NCBI GenBank assembly: GCA_946406115.1 | Contig: OX291546.1 | Coordinates: 11,711,019-11,775,018 of the forward strand | Reading direction: 5' to 3' | DNA from: Apoda limacodes | Lineage: Eukaryota > Arthropoda > Insecta > Lepidoptera > Limacodidae | Length of the DNA: 64,000 nt | Shown here: positions 56,052 to 64,000 of the stretch, piece by piece | Layout of the letters: each line of letters starts with the position of its first letter | Position numbering within the stretch: the stretch's first letter is position 1 | Notes under the pieces: model-generated | Told to the model about the DNA's origin: nothing | Database searches by the model: none | Seen by the model: only the letters and a program-made list of their open reading frames with translations | Program-made: the position numbers and the translations under genes

Positions 56052-58484
56052 CCCATGGAATTTTGAAGACGTGTTCTAGGAATAAATATCTAGGTGCAGT
56101 GTACCAGTTTTTTATTTAATTGTATAGTATTAAAGTTATACAGGATTCTAGTTTAAGAGACAAATGGTGTCAATTAAGATTAAAAGTTAATTTAAACATG
56201 TTTTAAGCTTTTGGAAAACCACAGACATTGATATTTGCGGTTTAAGATCTTGAAATGTCAAAAATAAGTGGCAAATTTGTAAGAAGCACGGCTTCGAAGC
56301 TCCGTGAATGGTATTCGCTTAACAAAATAAATAAACCGGCAAATTGCGTGTTAAACTAGCATTAAGTTCGAATTCCGTAGAAGGATAGCTACGTATTGCG
56401 GGTATCTGAAAATCTAATGAAACACTTTTGCAACAAATATTGTAAGAAGTACATATTTATAAAGTTCTATGGTAGGAAAGTTTCATATGTTTTAGAATCC
56501 ACGTTTATAAAGTTGAATAACACAACAAATCCAACTATGTAAGCTTATAACTTGCAAATTAAGTATGCACCTGACAAACAGATACTTAAAAAGCTTAAAT
56601 GCGTTTTTTTAGACCTTTACAACAACATAATGCATGAAACGTGTGTGTGCAAAATGAAATTATTAGCGTTTAGAACAATATAATACGTTAAGCTCTCCTT
56701 TATTTTTGAATTTTTTTATTTAAACAATACCGTATTGCGGACTCCATAAAACAACATTCTATAAAATTTCATCAGATTTAATATAAAAATGGCGGAATTA
56801 TAAGGCTGTGAACCTACAGACAGACGGGCAGCCGGAAATGACGATATTAGTAATTTTTTTGCAACTTTTTGAAGCCGGTTGTTTTTTTTTTTTAAAGTTT
56901 TTTAAAAATTTCACTGGACATTGGTCTGCCTTTTAAAGACACTCAAAAAAAATAAACAATTTCTCCTTTCATTTGGACACTTTAATCTCTTAATTAAAAT
57001 CCTTAGTAACCTTTTATTACATTTCAATCCTTGAATAGTCTTTGTTCGTAAACTGGAATAAGATTTAGTCGAATATTTGAGACCAAGTTATTACATCCCA
57101 GGCGTCGCGACCCGGAACGCTAGGCTCGTAAAATGGTTCCGGAATTTCAACATTAGTTTCTACACAGACAGACTGCAATACCTTCTTAAATTGTATAAGT
57201 ATATATGGTCGTGAACTGTTATAATTATATGATAACATAGAGCAGGTAAGATAATAATTTGACAGAGATAAAGCTAAAATATTTTAATATAATTATGAAA
57301 AAGGGCACAAATTGAATTAAGATATAATTTATATTTTGTGTTTAAGTGTACATAATATATATTTGTAGTTTAATTTGAAGTTAAATTCACGGTCATAAGG
57401 TAATCGACAATTATTGTACCTTATACTTATTGTCATACATAATTGTACATGTCTTATACTTACATTATTGTATAGGTACATACGAGATGTACATTAAATT
57501 TAAATTATATACCAGAAAACATTACCAAACGTTCATTATTGGTTTTAAAAATAAAATATTGTAAATCTGGCATCAGAATAATGAGCAATTAGCATATTAC
57601 TAAAACTCTTCTACTATGACTACTGTCTCTGTTATAGTTGCCCCCAGCAATATTTCGTTGCGAAAGTCAGTAAGTTATGCCAGTATATCACGTTTAACTT
57701 TAGCAATATCTCCAAGTTTCAAATTTTTATTTAGCACTTATACTATAAAACATATTCAAAATAATACGAAAAATCGACTCGGTTTTGTAAATTTTATTAA
57801 GTTCTCTGATATAAAACCTTAAAACCTCCACCAAACCACTGTAACGCCCCCCCTTCTATTCCAAAATATAGATTTATCAATACGATAATAAATTATTTTA
57901 GGCAACCTCAACGAGAGAGATCAAAAGAATCTTATATTTAATAATGATTTCGATAATTATTTTATTTGGCCAAGCGTGATCGTCAAAAGTGGTAGGACCC
58001 GAAAACCGTTGTGTCAAATAAATTAGTAAAGCCAGTTTTTTTTAAGGGACGTTAGAGTAATATAGCAAACAATAGTATACAAAATAAGCATAAAAGAAGA
58101 TAATCAAGAAAATAAATACAGCTAAAACTTCGATCATAAATAATTCCTCTTTGAGTTTTCTCCATTTCTAAAGTCAGTACAAAAACACCTAAACACAGCA
58201 AATACGCGAATATCAGAACTAAAAGACATAGGTACTAAGAGTTATATGATTTTTCTGTCATCCCTACGCAAAGGAACCCTAATTTTTGCTACTTCCACAT
58301 TTGAAAGTAAAATCCATACGAATGCTTAATCCATTCGTTTTGTAGAGTGGGAACTAGGTAGCTATGTGTTCAGGGCTTGCGACCTGAAAGTAGGTATATG
58401 GGGCGCCCCCTTACAATGTACATTAGCGCTCACCTATACTAGCTAACCAGCCGTAATAGTAAAACCCTACTAACGCCATAAGGA
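56052..58484. other. No gene recognised
   Basis: AT-rich. ACAGACAGACGGGCAGCCGG near 56817 is a typical repeat word. The 68-codon frame at 57616-57822 is not convincing. Confidence 0.45.
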
Positions 58485-59745
58485 TTTTTTTTTTATACCA
58501 CTAAGGTGGCAAACAACCTTACGGTCCGCCTGATGGTAAGCGGTCACCGTAGCCTTTTTTACTTACGCGTTGCCGACCCTTCAGAAATCCAATAACTTCT
58601 TTCTTAAAGAACTCCATACTGTGTTCCTTGCAGAATACCTTGGCAAGGAGCTTATTCCTCAACTTAAGCGTTCGCGGGAGGAAGTTTCTCTGAAACCGCA
58701 CTGTACGCGACCATTTAGGTTCTAAAGTGTGAGAATGATTTCCCTGCCGATAGCGAGCGGTGCGATGGTAGAAAGTAGCCGTGGGCATCATTTCGAACAA
58801 TTCCTCAGAACACAACCCATTGTACAAGCGGTAGAACACACACTGGGAGGCAAAGTCTCTCCTCAGACTTAAGGGCTCGATACCGCAAGTGAGTTTGGAA
58901 TCGTCGACAATTCTCACAGCCCGTCGTTGAACCGAGTCAAAAGGGCCAAGCTGGTATCCAGGTGCACCTGCCCAGAGATGGCAGCAGTACTCCATATGGG
59001 TCTGAACTTGCGACTTGTAAAGTAACAACCTTTGCCCCGACGTGAAATACTGCTTCGCTCTGTTGAGTACACCAAGTTTTTTGGACGCCAGCTTCACCTT
59101 ATCTTGTAAATGATCTCGGAACTGAACATCGCTGGAGATGTCGACACCAAGGATCCCAATGCTCTTGGAGATGGAGAGGGGAGTGTTCTGGAATTGTGGG
59201 ACTACAGTGAATGGAGTTTTCTTAGCGGTGAACGCGCACACTTGTGTCTTTGTAGGGTTGAATCGGACCAAGTTTTCCCGTCCCCAGTCAGAGACCTGGG
59301 ACAGTGTGATCTCGATTTGAGACACAAGTTCTCCGCGGTTTCCCTCCACAATGGAACGAGGGATATTTGCACGACCCGTGTAAAAAGCGTCTCCAGTACT
59401 GACATCTGCATAGCAATGTATGTTGTTGATATCCAACATGTCCTTGATATGCAGTAGAAACAGAATAGGAGACAGCACAGAGCCTTGCGGGACACCAGCA
59501 TTAATGACTAGAGCATCTACCGTCAACTACGGTTCGTATGCGTCTGCCGGACAAAAAGCCAGCCACCCATTTGCACGAACCCTCGGGCATTGCGTAAGAT
59601 GGCAACTTCGATAGAAGACCCCAGTGCCAGACCAGATCGAACGCCTTCGCTATGTCCAGGCTACATGCCAATGCCTCCCCCTGACTCTCAATGGCTAGTG
59701 CCCATCGGTGTGTGAGACATGGACATGGATTAAACATAGTAATTA
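58485..59745 (-). pseudogene. Family A LINE reverse transcriptase, 5'-truncated
   Basis: Antisense. The 335-codon frame (59526 down to 58519) carries NAGVPQGSVLSPILFLLHI, NIHCYADVSTGDAF, VSDWGRENLVRFNPTKTQVC and SGQRLLLYKSQVQTHMEYCC. Upstream in another frame (59737-59501) lies SLDIAKAFDLVWHWGLLSKL and GFLSGRRIRTVVDG. These are palm, thumb and tail of a jockey-like reverse transcriptase. The catalytic YADD has become YADV, and a frameshift lies near 59510-59525, so it is inactive. The 3' UTR and tail end at the T-run at 58485. Confidence 0.88.
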
Positions 59746-60833
59746 CTGTATCTCTTGCCAGACCTAGTTCTTTAGTGGGCTATATAATTATTATGGCTGG
59801 TATAATCTCATAGAAGACTTATCTTTACCTAGCTGAAAATGTCCGAGAACAAGGTCCGTTCATGTATTCCTTCCTACTGAGGTAATTGAGATTTCTTTCT
59901 ACCATAAATTTCTAACCGGTAAAAGCGGCCCCGTCATTTGGATGTTCTAACATTAATTTAGATATTTTTAAAACACAACCTAAAGGATTTCACAACGAAC
60001 ATACAATATTTTAACTGTAACTTCTAATATAAAAGTATTTACTAACCAGTAATGGTGGTACAATGTGGCTGTAGTTTAACCCCACGTGGTAGCTTCTAGT
60101 GACCCACAAGCGTAGACTATGGTTTCCTCCTTCTCGGGCAGCGTTTCGACAATTTAAACGACAGCAATTGAATGTTCTGTATGTATGGGATTACGCACTT
60201 TTATGACCCTCTCTAAAAAACTTCTCATCCCACATTTCAAACCCCCATCCTATTTTTTTATTCCGGATTAAGTTATGTTGGTTGGAGTACTTTTATAGAG
60301 TCCTAGATTAATATGAACGGTGTAGATAAAACAGCCTAATTATCCTAAACTAATAGAATATTAATATTATGTTCTAAATGTCCGTAAAGTTCTAACAAAC
60401 CCCAAGTAATTTCAAATAAACTAACACGTCATACCATTATACGGAATACGTGAACTACCAAGTCTACTTTATCATTCACTACCCTTTATCATTGTAAGAA
60501 TTTTCATGGTACGAGGCTACCTAATGGTCGTAAAACGACTCACTTAGGTTAGACTCGCGGGTGCTTTCAATATTATAAAAGTTCTAAGTAACTTAAACTT
60601 TCGCGATTATATTCAACATTATAAAACTCCCAATAACAGTAGCATAATCATTTAAATAAAGGCATTAAAGTAATAAGAAAAAAAAACCGTGGATTACAAA
60701 ACAACTCCAATCTATAGGATCTCCGATATATATTCTACGTTTAATTTTCTGAATAAAATTTTATTCGGTTAAAAGTTATGAAACTACCTTTGAAGAGTGT
60801 ATGAAATGATGCCATTTATATATCGCTTAACAA
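59746..60833. other. No gene recognised
   Basis: AT-rich sequence upstream of the CCAAT array. Nothing supported. Confidence 0.45.
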
Positions 60834-60913
60834 CCAATCAGCATCCGTCTTAGAACGTCCTCCAATCAGCAATCGTTCCAAACAAACATCCAATCAACGT
60901 ATGTTTTATAAAA
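60834..60913 (+). promoter_or_regulatory. Candidate promoter: three CCAAT boxes at 28-bp spacing plus TATA
   Basis: CCAATCAGC at 60834, CCAATCAGC at 60862 and CCAATCAAC at 60890 are spaced exactly 28 bp apart. A TATAAAA box follows at 60907-60913. Such a layout fits an NF-Y-bound TATA promoter reading rightward, with transcription expected near 60937. The nearest initiator-like TCATTT (60952) is rather far from the TATA box. No recognisable coding exon lies downstream in the next kilobase, so the transcript is unknown. Confidence 0.35.
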
Positions 60914-62096
60914 TCCATTCTCGCGCCGCTGGTTTAAAATTTTACACAACTTCATTTTGTCTAGAGTCCGAATCCATAAATCGGGAGTTCGATTACTACC
61001 TACATTTAACAATTAATTTTGTGTTGACGCCTATGATTCGTTAGTATATAATTTAATATTTTACATTTGAGTCATTTTTACTTATATTTTGCTAGCTTTA
61101 AACCTTTCATTAAACAAATCATAACTTCTCATCTAATGTATGAAATTACTGAACTTGTATATTTGAACGCGGCATTCTAATTTAAACATGCATTTTGCTA
61201 ACAGTAGTTAGTACGTTTATTGAGAATTGTTAAATAATGCACTTCTTCGCGCTAAAATTTGAATAAAACATTGTATTACAAAAATGCTAAGGCATAAATA
61301 TGGTATCGTCACACCACTTTTTTGGTGAAAATTATCAAAATATTTTTTTTACAAAAAGAAAGCTTAATTAATTCCCAAAAAAGTTATTCTGTAATTTCTT
61401 TTGTATATTCCGTAGTTAACACGCTAATCGGTTTCAAAAAAGTTATAAAACTTATAATTTTATGTTACACGAATTTTAAACGTTAAAATACTTGCAATTT
61501 ATTTTAAGACACAGCCTATCCAAGAATAAAATTGCTTAAAAATTAAGGAATCTAGAATAAAAAAAATGAATTTCAAGGAAGATTAAATGAAAAAGTAGCC
61601 AAAAAATAGCAAATTTTATGATGCTTGAAATTTTGTAAATGAAACATTTCTACTTTTCACTTTCACTGCATTAAAAGTAACTAAAAATGACCTTGACGCG
61701 CGTCTTTCGCTTTGTTAGTCTATGCAACATATACATAAATACGTATAATATTTCTCATCGTAAATTTGGAATTTTGTAGATTTTAGGTTTAATCAGTGTC
61801 GTGATTTGAAAACCAGTTAAAGAATGTGACAATAAAGGTAATCATGTAAGTATTTTAACGATTTATGATTAAATTACCAGAAAAAGTGAACATTAAGTAA
61901 AGTTAGGTTATGTTTACAAGATTTGCAAATAGATTTTGAGTCAGGTATACCTACCTCGTAACTAAAATTTAATATATTTGTAACTTTTTTCATGGGCCTG
62001 TTAATATCGCAAAAGCACCAAAAATTTTAAGAAAGATATATGATATATCTTATCATAATTTAATAGTAATTTTTAGCCCTCCTGTCAATTCCTAAT
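60914..62096. other. No gene recognised downstream of CCAAT array
   Basis: GC-richer for the first 140 bp (CTCGCGCCGCTGG...), then AT-rich. It could contain an untranslated leader and intron of a transcript from the array, but no coding frame was seen. Confidence 0.4.
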
Positions 62097-62117
62097 CTCT
62101 TCTTCTTCTTCTTCATC
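62097..62117. repeat. (TTC)n microsatellite
   Basis: About six TTC/CTT units. Confidence 0.85.
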
Positions 62118-62365
62118 TCATATCTTATTATTGACTTTTTATATTTCGACCAACACTGGCAGGCATGTATATTATTCTATCCTCGTTCTTAAATCAACCA
62201 CTTACTTTTCTAAATGTGGAGGTTTACGACCAGAAACATTATATATAACCCATTTAGTCCAGTAAGGTAACTCTCGACGCTCAATATCAATTTCGCTGCA
62301 ATTTTGGCATCAAACAAACCACTTATAATGTATTTTGAGGCCTCAATATCAAATGTAATTCTGGG

Positions 62366-62570
62366 CTGTGGAATGAGTTCCCTGCCAAGGTTTTCTCTAA
62401 GGACTACAGTATGGGGTTCTTCAAAAAAGAAGTTATTGGATTTTTGAAATGTCGGCAACGCGCGAGTGATACCCCTGGTGTTACAAGCGTCAATAGGCCA
62501 CAGTGACCGCTTACCATCAGGCGGACCATGTGCTTGTTTGCTACCTTAGTGGTATAAAACAAAAAAAAAA
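62366..62570 (+). mobile_element. Family A LINE 3' fragment, sense
   Basis: Begins in the LWNELPAK codons (CTGTGGAATGAGTTCCCTGC), continues with FSKDYSMGFFKKEVIGFLK-type coding and the 3' UTR, and ends CTACCTTAGTGGTATAAAAC plus an A-run. The terminal hairpin has one substitution. Confidence 0.82.
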
Positions 62571-63336
62571 TACTTAATGTAATAATTGCAATATGTAAGT
62601 TTTTAATTATATTGACTTAAGTAAGATATAATTAAAGATTGTCCTACGATTAGAATTGTAATTGTCGTCAAGAGTGCCCCCAGACAATTTAACTAGAAAA
62701 GTGTCCTAACTTTAATGGTTTTAGAGCCACTGTCTATAATTTAGATTTTTTATTAAAACAATTACAGATATAGATATGCCTATACATTTACACTAATTAA
62801 AAGAACATAACTAATTTAATTTAAATGGGTGTTGGTACATAATAGAAATACGACTAACACTTCAATAAAAATATTAAGTAATCATAGTAAAAATATTAAG
62901 TAATCATAGTAAAAAGTAGAGTATCTAATTAAAATCAATTTTGTAACCTGTACTTGATGAAAATATCAGAGAATTTAATAAAATTTCTTAATCTCAGTAA
63001 TAAGAAATTGAAATTCTTAAGTAGATACTTGTCTACATCAATTTAGGGCGAAAAAATGGCTTCAGCGAGATGGCTTATATTGAAATCATAATTGAAAATA
63101 AAGTCTGTAGTGGTCCCAAGCCTTTTATAGAGAATTGTAATAATCTGGACCCCACGACACGGTGTTGACATGCTAATTTAAGTTTTAAGAGAGCAGGTGA
63201 ATTAAAGATAGAATTCATCAATAATAAATATAAATTTGATTAATCACCTTCGTAATTCATACCGATCGGATACTCCTAATAAATGGATAGAAAGGAGATC
63301 AATGAAGTATGAAGTAAGTGAGGGGCCCGGATGTCC
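62571..63336. other. AT-rich DNA with 22-bp tandem duplication
   Basis: AAAAATATTAAGTAATCATAGT occurs at 62867 and 62889. Otherwise nothing was recognised. Confidence 0.55.
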
Positions 63337-63735
63337 TCACCGGGGTTCGATTAATATGGTTGTACCTACGTCATAAGGCGTAAATCGCAGTGGGATCCTA
63401 AAATCATCAACACAAAGAAAAATAATTACTCGTTCAATACGACCGATTCGTAAAGTAGCAGATAACCAGGAGGTTAAAATATATGGAGAATATCGATCGA
63501 TTATTTTCAGTTTATTGATATAAATGTCGTAGGGTGCGAGAGGGATAGTAGAGTAGGCTCCGCGCCGCTTACGACGAGCCTTCAATGTGTAAATTAATCG
63601 AAGCTGTATAATCGAGTCACAAAGAAGCGGAGAAACTAGTTCGGCAGGTAAAGAGTTTAGTAGAATCGGGTGACGATTTCGATATGATTGTTCGATTATT
63701 ACTATAAAGTAACTGGCCACTAAAATGCGAAGCAC
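63337..63735 (-). CDS. Open frame of 132 codons, not recognised
   Basis: The longest open frame in the window outside transposon sequence. It starts MLRILVASYFIVIIEQSYRN and includes a basic KARRKRRGAY stretch. The DNA is somewhat GC-richer than average. No domain was recognised, and no splice or promoter context was confirmed, so chance is the default explanation. Confidence 0.12.
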   Translation of the reverse strand: MLRILVASYFIVIIEQSYRNRHPILLNSLPAELVSPLLCDSIIQLRLIYTLKARRKRRGAYSTIPLAPYDIYINKLKIIDRYSPYILTSWLSATLRIGRIERVIIFLCVDDFRIPLRFTPYDVGTTILIEPR

Positions 63736-63803
63736 GTGGGTACACGTGGAAGTAAAATAAAGAAGAAATTAACTGGCGCCACAATCCCTAGACACGCCAC
63801 GTG
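63733..63803. promoter_or_regulatory. Cluster of three CACGTG E-boxes
   Basis: CACGTG lies at 63733-63738, 63743-63748 and 63798-63803. The first two start 10 bp apart. An arthropod-type initiator TCAGTT lies at 63856-63861 in a GC-rich setting, so this may be the upstream region of a gene running off the right edge. E-boxes bind bHLH factors (Myc/Max, Clock/Cycle types). No downstream exon is visible. Confidence 0.3.
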
Positions 63804-64000
63804 TTCAGGCCGCGTCTATCGGGGGGGAGGGGAGAACGGTTATAAGCGATAGGCGTCAGTTGCGGCACCCTTTTCCACTGTCGTCGTACCGAGAGGCTGG
63901 CCGTGCTCGAGATTCCTGAGGAAGCGGGAAGGACAGGACGAACAAAGATTTGAAGAAATTTAATACCGACGCCGTGCACGTTTCGCCTACATCAAATATC

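Noticed and set aside
61688..61696. TGACCTTGA, a perfect FTZ-F1/ERR-type nuclear-receptor site
   Set aside because: A 9-mer is expected by chance about once in two windows of this size, and there is no promoter context.
63345..63360. GGGGTTCGATTAA resembling a tRNA B box
   Set aside because: No matching A box or cloverleaf could be drawn around it.
63841..63861. TATAAG upstream of TCAGTT as a TATA-initiator pair
   Set aside because: The spacing is about 17 bp, whereas a TATA box should lie about 30 bp from the start site.
1..64000. CRISPR array, phage or bacterial defence system
   Set aside because: Spliced exons, LINEs and AT-rich non-coding DNA show a eukaryotic genome, and no array-like spaced repeats exist.

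Overview
This is animal nuclear DNA, most likely from a moth or butterfly. It is AT-rich, has spliced exons with consensus donors and acceptors, and is dominated by decayed transposable elements. Several dispersed words look to me like common lepidopteran repeats (for example 'ATTATAAATGCGAAAGT...CTGTCTGTCTG' and 'GGCCAAGTGCGAGT...'). That assignment comes from memory of such genomes, not from a search. I see no prokaryotic operon, CRISPR array, rRNA or convincing tRNA.

Host genes. The best-supported gene is on the + strand. Four exons (about 12375-12576, 13193-13298, 13597-13777, 31826-31927) join in compatible phases 1, 2 and 0. They encode the C-terminal part of a single-pass, possibly two-pass, membrane protein: a Ser/Thr-rich stalk, a hydrophobic segment stopped by basic residues, and an Arg-rich cytoplasmic tail. 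I do not recognise the family, and its N-terminal exons were not found. The last exon carries two in-frame TAG codons followed by coding-like sequence up to a TAA at 32138, so it is either a readthrough candidate or a decaying exon. Weaker host candidates are a THAP-like first exon (5691-5769), a terminal-exon-like segment with an A-run frameshift (52514-52712), a small coding relic (47590-47900), a three-CCAAT array with a TATA box (60834-60913) and an E-box cluster near the right edge (63733-63803).

Mobile DNA, left to right. 1-12.3 kb: local tandem duplications, a TTAA-flanked foldback element (3458-4344), a TIR element that splits an older repeat (7342-8925) and a hAT-like element with an 8-bp target duplication (9824-11719). 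14.9-29.8 kb, inside the 18-kb third intron: a 7.5-kb tandem segmental duplication. Each unit holds a LINE relic (family B), a 2-kb noncoding block, a piggyBac-type transposase relic without its catalytic core, and the 3' end of an antisense LINE (family A). 29.2-31.2 kb: a longer antisense family A copy. 32-64 kb: scattered family A fragments, a family C LINE interrupted by a nested repeat (44848-47230), repeats carrying CTCF-like words, a second antisense family A copy (58485-59745) and long AT-rich stretches with nothing recognisable.

The elements do not work together as a system. They record successive insertion, internal deletion and duplication. No transposase or reverse transcriptase here looks complete enough to be active.
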